Positions 1 through 6,106 of a stretch of DNA of 7,023 nucleotides are shown here, piece by piece. The first letter of the stretch is position 1. Each line of letters starts with the position of its first letter. Made by a program: the position numbers and the translations under genes. The notes under the pieces were generated by a model. It saw only the letters and a list, made by a program, of their open reading frames with translations. It ran no database searches and was not told the origin of the DNA. The stretch is from assembly GCA_003485015.1 (NCBI GenBank), contig DNCN01000173.1, positions 1-7,023 on the forward strand, written 5' to 3'. Origin of the DNA: a bacterium (GTDB lineage Bacteria > UBA9089).

Positions 1-493
1 TACTTAACAAAGTAGTGATAGCATCACTCCGGTAATTCCAGCCATTGGCTATAACAGATTGAGAGTCTATCGTCTTGCCCACCCAGAAAGTAAACTGGGC
101 TAACCCCTCTTTGATGACTGCTGAAGACGCAAAGATAGTGATAGCTAGCACAGAAAAGGTCGTTGACTGTTGATAGATAAGCCTCTTGATAGATTCCACT
201 AAAAAGCCTCCTCCAACAATTGCCAGAAGAACACTTACGACTATTGCTGATATACTCTCCGCCCGTTCGTGTCCAAAGGGATGAGACTCATCAGCAGGTT
301 TAAACATTATTCTAAGACCAATTATCGCTACACCAGAGATTAAGATATCGAAGAATGTATCCCACGAATCTGCCACCATCGACACAGAATCAATCCTAAC
401 CCCAATCCAAAATTTAAGTCCAAAAAGGGCTGTATTTATTATCATTGAAAGCCATCCAGCTAAATAAGCTAATCTCTTTTTATCGGTGAGCAT
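1..493 (-). CDS. Cation diffusion facilitator (CDF) family metal transporter, C-terminus cut off by window edge
   Basis: Inner-membrane divalent metal/proton antiporter of the YiiP/ZnT type, expected to export Zn, Fe, Mn or similar ions. The reverse-strand frame opens with ATG at 493-491 and runs 164 codons to the window edge without a stop; a full CDF protein is about 290-320 residues, so the last membrane helix and the cytoplasmic domain lie outside. Hydrophobic segments fall near residues 10-32, 47-63, 82-100 and 113-133. The CDF signature is clear: VADSWDTFFD (residues 40-49), the loop HPFGHERAE (71-79) and NYRSDA (153-158). Numbering coincides with E. coli YiiP: site A D45, D49 and D157 are present and the loop ligands D68, H71 and H75 are present, but YiiP H153 is replaced by Asn. 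A Shine-Dalgarno AAGGAAG sits 7 bases upstream of the ATG. It is divergent from the next gene. The family is sure; the metal is not. Confidence 0.9.
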   Translation of the reverse strand, partial: MLTDKKRLAYLAGWLSMIINTALFGLKFWIGVRIDSVSMVADSWDTFFDILISGVAIIGLRIMFKPADESHPFGHERAESISAIVVSVLLAIVGGGFLVESIKRLIYQQSTTFSVLAITIFASSAVIKEGLAQFTFWVGKTIDSQSVIANGWNYRSDAITTLLS

Positions 494-799
494 AAAAGAC
501 TTCCTTATATTAAAATCCTCAATTTTTCTCAAAAATTCTACTGCGAACAATATACTTCTAGTTTAAAAGATCCAGAATTTTAACACAGGGACAACTTTTC
601 TGTCAAGAATTTTGGCACAGTAGAGATAATTCTTGCGCTGACAAACCTAATCTTAGTGTATCGAGAGACTTATAGGTGAGTGGTTTGTAATAGGAAATCC
701 CTTAAAAATGGAAAGAAAGAGCGTGTAGGGCATTTCTAAGGACTTAAAGGTGACTCGTCTCCCTATATGGCAATATCACCTATCTCCCCATACTTTTTA
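494..799. other. Divergent intergenic region, no gene seen
   Basis: No open frame with a plausible start and ribosome site was found on either strand. The stretch is AT-rich near the CDF start. It carries scattered copies of a short word: ATAGGTGA at 672-679, AGGTGA at 748-753 and the inverted TCACCTAT at 776-783. The last two form a 6-bp dyad with a 22-base gap ending about 18 bases before the -35 box at 800. This could be an operator, but such short matches also occur by chance. No tRNA or recognisable riboswitch was seen. Confidence 0.5.
500..506 (-). promoter_or_regulatory. Ribosome binding site for the CDF transporter
   Basis: Read on the minus strand this is AAGGAAG, 7 bases before the ATG at 493-491. 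It supports that start for the transporter. No convincing -35/-10 pair was found for this gene in the upstream AT-rich sequence (about 507-600). Confidence 0.6.
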
Positions 800-829
800 T
801 TGACATAGACTGAACTAAAGGGGTATAAT
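800..829 (+). promoter_or_regulatory. Consensus sigma-70-type promoter for the isomerase-kinase-archease genes
   Basis: A perfect -35 hexamer TTGACA (800-805) and a perfect -10 hexamer TATAAT (824-829) are separated by 18 bases. Both hexamers match the housekeeping sigma consensus exactly. Transcription would be expected to begin around 835-838. That would leave a leader of roughly 120 bases before the ATG at 958 and place the TTG at 829 and GTG at 832 outside the transcript. The promoter is seen directly; its use is inferred. Confidence 0.8.
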
Positions 830-944
830 TGGTGAAATCCATAGGTCTTTTTCTAAAGGAAGAACTGACTGAAGAACCAGATAATGCCCCTTGCTATGTC
901 AAAAGAGGGGGAAGGAATATTGAGATAATGTATAATAAAGCGAA

Positions 945-953
945 GAGGGGTGA
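945..953 (+). promoter_or_regulatory. Ribosome binding site for the isomerase start at 958
   Basis: GAGGGGTGA is close to the anti-16S complement AGGAGGTGA and ends 4 bases before ATG 958; its AGGGG core (946-950) is 7 bases away. Together with the promoter at 800-829 it favours the ATG at 958 over the upstream in-frame TTG 829 and GTG 832. The GTG also has a possible AAAGGGG site (817-823), but that lies within the promoter spacer. Confidence 0.55.
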
Positions 954-957
954 AGGC

Positions 958-2151
958 ATGATCAGAATTGATCTTTATGGAGAAGTGGACTTTGAGAAGG
1001 TGGATTTAAAAGAAATAAGGGAGGAGTCTATCCCAGACTTTGCATCCTTCATACCCAATTTTGAAGAGATTCAGACTTTGACCCAGAAGTATAAAGACTA
1101 TAAAAGCTTGATCATTATTGGCAATGGTGGCTCTATTACCAGTTTCTGGGCCTTCTATAAGTGCTTAGCCGAATACAAAAGCCAAAAAGAGGTCTTCATC
1201 CTCTCAACTATGGACCCGGATCTCGTCTCTTCTTTAAAAGGGAAGTGCTCGAAAGAGGGGACCCTTATTATCGCCATCAGCAAATCGGGTGACACGGTTG
1301 GGGTTCTTGAGGATCTCTTCGCTTTTGAGGGATACCCCGTGGTAGCCATCACCACCGAGGGGAAGGGGGCCCTCTGGGAGATAGCCCAACGAAGGGGTTG
1401 GGACTATCTTATCATCCCCCAACCGATTGGAGGCCGCTTCTCTGGCCGGACTCCCTGTGGATACTTCCCCGCAAGCCTATTGGGGATAGATATCGCTGGT
1501 ATTGATGAAGGGGCAAATCAGATGTATGAGATGTGTCGGCCGACCTCACCCCTCAAGGAGAATCCAGCTTTAAGATTGGCCTGTTTCCTTTACCTCTTAG
1601 ACCAAATGGGCTATACCGAGATATTCCATCCCGTTTACTCCCCCCGTTTAGAAGGCTTCATCCCGTTACTTATCCAACTCATTCATGAATCAACCGGGAA
1701 AGAAGGTAAGGGACAGACCATCTACGGGAGTCTCGCCCCTGAGTCCCAACACCATACCAACCAGCGGTTCTTCGGAGGGAGGAGGAATGTCTGTGGACTC
1801 TTCTTAATCGTAGAGGAATTCGACCAGGAGATGGTCACCTCTGTCCCGATGGACCTTAAGGATATTGGCCTGCAGAACCAGACCCTGATGGTCTTGGATG
1901 GTATCCCTTTGAATAGGGCAGTCTTCTTCGAGTATCTTGGAACTCAGCAGGACGCCTTAAAGAATAGTATCCCTCATGCGGTGGTTGTACTCAAGAAGAT
2001 CACTCCCCAGTCGGTGGGCCAATTTCTGGCCCTCATTCATTACTTAGCGGTCTATTCCTCTCTCTTGAGAGGCGTTAACCCTTTCGACCAGCCTCAGGTA
2101 GAGGCAAGTAAAAAGATCAGCTTCTCTCTTAGAAGAGACTTTAAAAGATAA
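958..2151 (+). CDS. pgi: Glucose-6-phosphate isomerase (compact SIS-domain form)
   Basis: Interconverts glucose-6-phosphate and fructose-6-phosphate in the cytoplasm. With the start at 958 the product is 397 residues, shorter than the roughly 450 of Bacillus-type and 550 of E. coli-type enzymes. Two SIS-type sugar-phosphate sites are visible: GNGGS (55-59) with SKSGDT (108-113), and GRFSGRTPCGYFPASLLGID, matching the PGI region that usually reads R(F/Y)SVxxPVGLLP. Predicted catalytic residues by family alignment are Glu244 in HESTGKEGKG, a His in QHHTNQRF (265/266) and Lys385/386 in FDQPQVEASKK (376-386). That last motif is the PGI C-terminal signature, with Gln for the usual Gly of QPGVE. 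The frame extends upstream to TTG 829 (440 residues), but those extra 43 residues do not resemble a PGI N-terminus and begin inside the -10 box. The sugar kinase 20 bases downstream supports a glucose-entry role. Bifunctional activity on mannose-6-phosphate cannot be excluded. Confidence 0.85.
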   Translation: MIRIDLYGEVDFEKVDLKEIREESIPDFASFIPNFEEIQTLTQKYKDYKSLIIIGNGGSITSFWAFYKCLAEYKSQKEVFILSTMDPDLVSSLKGKCSKEGTLIIAISKSGDTVGVLEDLFAFEGYPVVAITTEGKGALWEIAQRRGWDYLIIPQPIGGRFSGRTPCGYFPASLLGIDIAGIDEGANQMYEMCRPTSPLKENPALRLACFLYLLDQMGYTEIFHPVYSPRLEGFIPLLIQLIHESTGKEGKGQTIYGSLAPESQHHTNQRFFGGRRNVCGLFLIVEEFDQEMVTSVPMDLKDIGLQNQTLMVLDGIPLNRAVFFEYLGTQQDALKNSIPHAVVVLKKITPQSVGQFLALIHYLAVYSSLLRGVNPFDQPQVEASKKISFSLRRDFKR

Positions 2152-2171
2152 TCCTTGAAAAGAGATAACTT

Positions 2172-3068
2172 ATGAAGGTGATCGGCATAGATGTTGGTGG
2201 CACGAAAATCTATGGGGGCCTTGTCGAAGGAGAAAATAAGATACTTCGGACAAAACGAGGATTCACCCCAGCAGGTTTTGAAGAAGGGGTCGATTTCCTG
2301 AGCAGTCTGATCAAGGACTTGATTGAAGGGGAGGAGATTGCTGGTATAGGTGTGGGTGTGGCTGGTTTCATCAACTTTGCTCAGGGGATAGTCATCTCCT
2401 CTCCCAATCTTCCTGGATGGAGTGATGTTCCTTTAAAGAGGATACTGGAAGAGAAGACAGGCCTGCCCATCTTTATGGACAATGACGTCAACTGTGCTAC
2501 ATTAGCTGAGCTTAAAATAGGCGTGGGTATAGGCAAGAAGGATCTTGTGGCTATCTTTCCAGGAACAGGGATTGGCGGCGGAATAGTCATAGATGGAAGA
2601 TTGATCCATGGCGCAAGCTTCTGTGGCGCAGAGATAGGTCATATACCCATTGATCCAGATGGGGGACCGAGGTGTGGCTGTGGCCGTTCTGGTTGTCTTG
2701 AAACCCTATGCTCTGGTCCAGCCATTATCAGGTCTACTAAAAGGCCACTGAATTCAGTCGATGAGGTCCATTTGGCCGCAGAAGAGGGTGAAGAATGGGC
2801 TATTGCTGCCCTTAAGCGGGCTGCTAGATACCTCAGTCAGGGGATAGCCATTATGGTAAATGCCTTAAATCCGGAGATGGTTGTTTTAGGTGGGGGAGTA
2901 ATTGAAGCTCTTCCCAAGATGGTCGATTTAGTGAGAAGAGAAGTCTGGTCAATGGCCCTGCCTCAGGCTTTAAAGGGATTGAAAATAGAGGTGGCCAAGA
3001 TGCATGGTGAGGCTGGATTTATGGGAGCTGCCCTTCTGGCTAGAGAGAAGATAATGGGTGTTAGCTGA
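2172..3068 (+). CDS. ROK-family sugar kinase, probably glucokinase
   Basis: ATP-dependent cytoplasmic sugar kinase, most likely making glucose-6-phosphate for the isomerase encoded just upstream. The product is 298 residues, a normal ROK length. The N-terminal phosphate-binding loop DVGGTK is at 7-12. The catalytic Asp is D105 in MDNDVNCA, followed by the glycine-rich GTGIGGGI. The ROK zinc site is complete: His157 in GAEIGHIPID, then Cys168, Cys170 and Cys175 in CGCGRSGCLE. VVLGGGV near the C-terminus is the second adenosine-side loop. No N-terminal helix-turn-helix is present, so it is an enzyme rather than a ROK repressor of the NagC/Mlc type. It begins 20 bases after the isomerase stop with a weak ribosome site, consistent with one transcript. 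ROK kinases vary in sugar (glucose, fructose, mannose, N-acetyl sugars), so glucose is inferred from the neighbour. Confidence 0.9.
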   Translation: MKVIGIDVGGTKIYGGLVEGENKILRTKRGFTPAGFEEGVDFLSSLIKDLIEGEEIAGIGVGVAGFINFAQGIVISSPNLPGWSDVPLKRILEEKTGLPIFMDNDVNCATLAELKIGVGIGKKDLVAIFPGTGIGGGIVIDGRLIHGASFCGAEIGHIPIDPDGGPRCGCGRSGCLETLCSGPAIIRSTKRPLNSVDEVHLAAEEGEEWAIAALKRAARYLSQGIAIMVNALNPEMVVLGGGVIEALPKMVDLVRREVWSMALPQALKGLKIEVAKMHGEAGFMGAALLAREKIMGVS

Positions 3069-3082
3069 AGGTATTGGACGAA

Positions 3083-3502
3083 ATGGAACCCTACATTTAT
3101 TTAGACCATACAGCTGATGTCAAATTTGCCGCCTATGGGAAAACACTTGAGGAGGGATTTGCTAATGCCCTCTTTGCCATGGTCAATCTTATGACCGAGG
3201 CAGAAGGGATGATCCCCACGATAAAGAAAAGAATATTGGTCTCTGGTCCTGATAAGGAGGCCCTCCTCTATAGATTTCTTGAAGAGGCACTCTTTATTTA
3301 CGAAACCGAAGGGTTTATGCCCTGTGGGGTTGAGGAGATAAGAATAGTCCTCAACGGGAAACCTTCTTTAGAGGCCACCTTGGTCTTAGATGATGCCCGT
3401 AAGTATGAAATCAGAGATTATATCAAGGCAGTAACTTACAACGAGATGGAGATCAAAGAAGAGGGAGGGAAATGGATTCTCAATGTAGTCCTTGATGTTT
3501 AG
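3083..3502 (+). CDS. Archease, RtcB ligase activator
   Basis: Small acidic protein that helps RtcB form its GMP-histidine intermediate and turn over, so acting in tRNA splicing and RNA repair. The product is 139 residues from ATG 3083. It opens with MEPYIYLDHTADVKF, placing the diagnostic DHTAD motif at residues 8-12 as is usual for archeases, followed by YGKTLEEGFANAL. The C-terminal KAVTYNEMEI is also recognisable, although this position is normally His (TYHxM) and is Asn120 here. The chain ends in VVLDV, carrying the conserved C-terminal metal-binding Asp (138). An in-frame TTG at 3074 would add three residues; ATG fits the family better. It starts 14 bases after the kinase stop, so it probably shares its transcript, and rtcB follows 149 bases downstream. 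Family assignment is firm. Confidence 0.92.
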   Translation: MEPYIYLDHTADVKFAAYGKTLEEGFANALFAMVNLMTEAEGMIPTIKKRILVSGPDKEALLYRFLEEALFIYETEGFMPCGVEEIRIVLNGKPSLEATLVLDDARKYEIRDYIKAVTYNEMEIKEEGGKWILNVVLDV

Positions 3503-3528
3503 AAAGACTACAAACCCAGAATATCCAA

Positions 3529-3565
3529 AAGAATAATAGAGAAATACGTTAAAGCTCTTATTCTT
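3529..3565. repeat. Imperfect inverted repeat between archease and rtcB
   Basis: AAGAATAA-TA-GAG (3529-3541) pairs with CTCTTATTCTT (3555-3565): 11 base pairs with a two-base bulge and a 13-base loop. The stem is AT-rich and lacks a clean T-tract, so it is at best a weak terminator or an RNA-processing hairpin. It lies 27 bases after the archease stop. Whether it separates archease from rtcB transcription is unknown. Confidence 0.4.
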
Positions 3566-3635
3566 TATGAACAGCGCTTCTATAAAGTTCGTGTAATTTA
3601 TGTGATTTCTCTGGTCAGTTTCTATTTATAGTTTT

Positions 3636-3642
3636 AGGAGGT
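3636..3642 (+). promoter_or_regulatory. Strong ribosome binding site setting the GTG start of rtcB
   Basis: AGGAGGT, a perfect Shine-Dalgarno core, lies 9 bases before GTG 3652. It justifies the GTG start and the N-terminus SNYLYVIEKEGEMKVPVWIY, which fits other RtcB proteins. A second good site, AAGGAGG at 3694-3700, precedes an in-frame ATG at 3706 by 5 bases, but that start would remove conserved N-terminal sequence. Confidence 0.75.
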
Positions 3643-3651
3643 AGTTTCAAG

Positions 3652-5079
3652 GTGAAAAGAAAGAGAGTATCCAACTATCTTTATGTTATAGAGAAGGAGG
3701 GGGAGATGAAGGTCCCCGTCTGGATCTATGTCACCGACCAGATGCTAAAGAAGCTTGAGGAGGATAGATGCATAGAACAAGGGGTGAATATGACCTTCCT
3801 CCCTGGTATCCTTGAGAAGGCTATTATGCTACCTGATAGTCATCAGGGGTATGGCTTTCCAATCGGAGGGGTTGGGGCGTTTGATGCTGATAATGGTTGT
3901 ATCTCACCGGGAGGGATCGGGTATGACATCAATTGTGGAGTAAGACTCCTTTCAACTCCACTTACAACTAAGGAGGTTAGAGAGAGGATAGATAGGATTC
4001 TCGAAGCCCTCTTTCGAAATGTACCTGTGGGAGTTGGATCTGCGTCTAAGTTTAGATTATCGTCCCAGGAACTGGATGAGGTGTTGAACCAAGGTATCGA
4101 GTGGATAATAGGGCGAGGGTTTGGCTCAAAAGAGGATGCCCTCTGCTGTGAAGAGAATGGATCAATGAAGACAGCTAATGCTACAAAGGTCTCGCCTCGG
4201 GCCAAAGAGAGAGGTAAACCACAGTTAGGAACCTTGGGTGCAGGTAATCACTTTCTTGAGATCCAACGGGTAGAGGAGATATTCGATAAAGAGGTAGCCA
4301 GTCTCTTTGGCATCGGTTCAGTAGATCAAGTTGTGGTTATGATCCACTGCGGCTCAAGGGGTCTTGGCCATGAGGTCTGCAGCAACTATATCAAAAGGAT
4401 GGAAGAGGAACAGCCTCAGATATTAAGGTCTCTACCCGATCGAGAGTTGATCTATGCCCCTCTTGGCTCAAGACTTGCCCAGGACTATTTTGAGGCGATG
4501 AGCGCTGCCGCCAATTATGGCTGGGCAAACCGTCAGATAATAACCCATCAGGTGAGAATTGCCTTCAAAGAGGTATTTGGCCAGGGGATCGAACTGAAAC
4601 TCATCTATGATATAGCCCATAATATCGCCAAGAAGGAGACACACAAGATAGAAGGGGTCGATAGGAAGGTCTATGTCCATCGTAAGGGTGCCACGAGGGC
4701 ATTTGGTCCAGGGTATGAGGAGGTTCCAGAGGTGTATCGGAAGGTAGGCCAACCGGTCATCATCCCGGGTTCAATGGGAACAGCCTCCTATCTTCTGGTT
4801 GGGACAGAGAAGGCAATGAGTGAAACCTTTGGTAGCACTGCCCACGGTGCAGGAAGGATGCTCTCAAGACATGCAGCTCTTAAAAGATTTAGATCCAATC
4901 AGGTAAAGAATGATTTACTCTCAAAGGATATTCACCTCAAAGCTGGTTCAATGAAGGGGATTGCCGAGGAGGCTCCGGATGTTTACAAGAATATCGATGA
5001 GGTGGTTGAGGTATCTCATCAGGCAGGGATCGGCCGTCTGGTGGCTCGGATGGTACCAATCGGGGTGATTAAAGGATAG
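3652..5079 (+). CDS. rtcB: RNA-splicing ligase RtcB
   Basis: GTP- and Mn-dependent ligase joining 2',3'-cyclic-phosphate (3'-phosphate) and 5'-OH RNA ends, used in tRNA splicing or in repair of cleaved RNA. The product is 475 residues, close to the roughly 480 of intein-free RtcB proteins. Hallmark motifs occur in order: LPDSHQGYGFPIGGVGAFD, GGIGYDINCGVRLL with metal ligands Asp92 and Cys95, GAGNHFLE with Asn199 and His200, IHCGSRGLGHE with His232, YDIAHNIAKKE with His323, PGSMGTASY, and STAHGAGRMLSR with His398, the predicted guanylylated histidine (equivalent to P. horikoshii H404). Every known active-site residue I could align is present and no intein interrupts it. It starts with GTG behind a perfect ribosome site. 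Archease lies immediately upstream, the classic partner. No RtcR-type sigma-54 regulator or RtcA is visible in the window. Confidence 0.97.
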   Translation: MKRKRVSNYLYVIEKEGEMKVPVWIYVTDQMLKKLEEDRCIEQGVNMTFLPGILEKAIMLPDSHQGYGFPIGGVGAFDADNGCISPGGIGYDINCGVRLLSTPLTTKEVRERIDRILEALFRNVPVGVGSASKFRLSSQELDEVLNQGIEWIIGRGFGSKEDALCCEENGSMKTANATKVSPRAKERGKPQLGTLGAGNHFLEIQRVEEIFDKEVASLFGIGSVDQVVVMIHCGSRGLGHEVCSNYIKRMEEEQPQILRSLPDRELIYAPLGSRLAQDYFEAMSAAANYGWANRQIITHQVRIAFKEVFGQGIELKLIYDIAHNIAKKETHKIEGVDRKVYVHRKGATRAFGPGYEEVPEVYRKVGQPVIIPGSMGTASYLLVGTEKAMSETFGSTAHGAGRMLSRHAALKRFRSNQVKNDLLSKDIHLKAGSMKGIAEEAPDVYKNIDEVVEVSHQAGIGRLVARMVPIGVIKG

Positions 5080-5083
5080 CCAA

Positions 5084-5144
5084 CGGGTGTTAGGTGATAG
5101 GTGTTGGATAGACCCACAACCCAAAACCTATAACCCATAACCTA
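5084..5144. repeat. Imperfect inverted repeat built of GGTGTTA-like heptads, between rtcB and trxB
   Basis: The left arm (5084-5107) contains GGTGTTA, GGTGATA and GGTGTTG in tandem. The right arm (5121-5144) contains the reverse-complement-like series CCAAAAC, CTATAAC and CCATAAC. Aligned as a hairpin, 17 of 24 positions pair around a 13-base loop. The purine/pyrimidine bias and 7-base period look like a small dispersed intergenic repeat more than a rho-independent terminator, since no T-run follows. It starts 5 bases after the rtcB stop and ends 20 bases before the trxB start. Confidence 0.6.
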
Positions 5145-5164
5145 AGAGTAATAGGGTACCCAGT

Positions 5165-6106
5165 ATGAATTGTTATAATATTGTTATTATTGGTGGTGGG
5201 CCAGCGGGTCTAGTATCAGGGATCTATGCTGCTAGAGCCAGGTTAAAGAGCTTACTTTTGGAAAGGATGATACCTGGCGGGCAGGTGGTCTTAGCTGAGT
5301 GGGTAGAGAACTACCCAGGGTTTCCAGAAGGGATCTCTGGTCAAGAGTTGATGGTCAGGATGGAGGAGCAGGCTAAGAGATTTGGGCTTGAAATAGAGAG
5401 CGCTGAGGCGACAGGAGTAAAGAGTGAGGAAGATGGAAGAAGCTGGTTAGTCAAGACCAAGGATAAAGAGTATCATACCTTAGCAGTAATTATTGCCACT
5501 GGAGCTAAACCCGCTAAGCTCAATATTTCCGGTGAGGAAGAGTTTTGTGGTAAGGGGGTCTCTTATTGTGCCACTTGCGATGGTCCCCTCTTTAGAGATA
5601 AGAAGGTATTGGTCGTTGGTGGTGGGGATAAAGCCCTGAGTGAGGCTCTGTTTTTGATTAAATTTACCCCTAAGATAACCCTTATCCACCGGAAAGACAG
5701 GTTTCAGGCAACCAAGATTTTACAAGAGAAGGTCTTGGCTGATTCGCGAATAGAACCTATCTGGAATTCCATAGTCACTGAGATCTTAGGTGAGAAGAAA
5801 GTTGAAGGAGTAAGGATTAAAGATATCAAAACAGACGAAGAGAGAGAGATTGAGCTTGATGGGGTCTTCATCTCTATAGGGCTTAAACCGGATGTCTCTT
5901 TCCTAAAGGGTCTTATTGATTTAGATAGAAAAGGATTTATCCTTACGGATTTCAAGATGCAAACCTCAAAACCTGGAATCTATGCAGCCGGGGATGTGCG
6001 GTCTAGTATGTTCCATCAGATCACCACGGCCTGTGGCGATGGTGCTATTGCTGCCCTTGCAGCCCAGCAGTATATAGAGGAGTTAAAGGAAGAACAAGAT
6101 GCCTAA
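5165..6106 (+). CDS. trxB: Thioredoxin reductase (FAD, CATC redox centre)
   Basis: Cytoplasmic flavoprotein that passes electrons from NAD(P)H through FAD and a disulfide to thioredoxin. The product is 313 residues, typical of low-molecular-weight bacterial TrxR. The FAD-binding GGGPAG is at 10-15, GGQVVLAEWVENYPGF follows, and ATGA marks the end of the first FAD segment. The redox-active CATC is at 135-138, the same numbering as E. coli TrxB. The second dinucleotide loop GGGDKA is at 152-157 and the FAD-binding AGDV motif at 275-278. HRKDRFQ (175-181) replaces the E. coli HRRDGFR, giving R177K and R181Q, and Lys156 stands where Ser/Thr is usual, so NADPH preference may be altered. The ATG follows only a weak AGGG. 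The stop codon overlaps the next gene by 8 bases, implying coupled translation. No thioredoxin gene is in the window. A related ferredoxin- or F420-dependent reductase is a less likely alternative. Confidence 0.92.
   Translation: MNCYNIVIIGGGPAGLVSGIYAARARLKSLLLERMIPGGQVVLAEWVENYPGFPEGISGQELMVRMEEQAKRFGLEIESAEATGVKSEEDGRSWLVKTKDKEYHTLAVIIATGAKPAKLNISGEEEFCGKGVSYCATCDGPLFRDKKVLVVGGGDKALSEALFLIKFTPKITLIHRKDRFQATKILQEKVLADSRIEPIWNSIVTEILGEKKVEGVRIKDIKTDEEREIELDGVFISIGLKPDVSFLKGLIDLDRKGFILTDFKMQTSKPGIYAAGDVRSSMFHQITTACGDGAIAALAAQQYIEELKEEQDA
6086..6092 (+). promoter_or_regulatory. Ribosome binding site inside the end of trxB
   Basis: AAGGAAG lies 6 bases before ATG 6099, within the trxB coding sequence. 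It supports a genuine start for the next gene, translated in step with trxB through the ATGCCTAA start-stop overlap. Confidence 0.6.

Noticed and set aside
931..936. Second TATAAT near the isomerase start as another promoter
   Set aside because: No acceptable -35 hexamer lies 16-19 bases upstream (the bases there are G-rich), and the TG is directly adjacent rather than in extended -10 spacing.
829..957. Upstream 43-codon extension of the isomerase as the true N-terminus
   Set aside because: It begins inside the -10 box of a perfect promoter, does not resemble PGI sequence, and ATG 958 has a good ribosome site. It is kept only as a stated alternative.
3529..3565. Rho-independent terminator after archease
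   Set aside because: The hairpin is AT-rich, bulged and has no following T-run, so it is reported only as an inverted repeat.
3843..4205. Reverse-strand open frame of 120 codons inside rtcB
   Set aside because: It lies entirely antisense to a strongly conserved RtcB region (active-site motifs) and is rich in Ser/Pro with no family resemblance, so it is a shadow of the real gene.
5154..5161. GGGTACCC palindrome before trxB as an operator
   Set aside because: It is an isolated 8-base palindrome with no second copy nearby; this can occur by chance.
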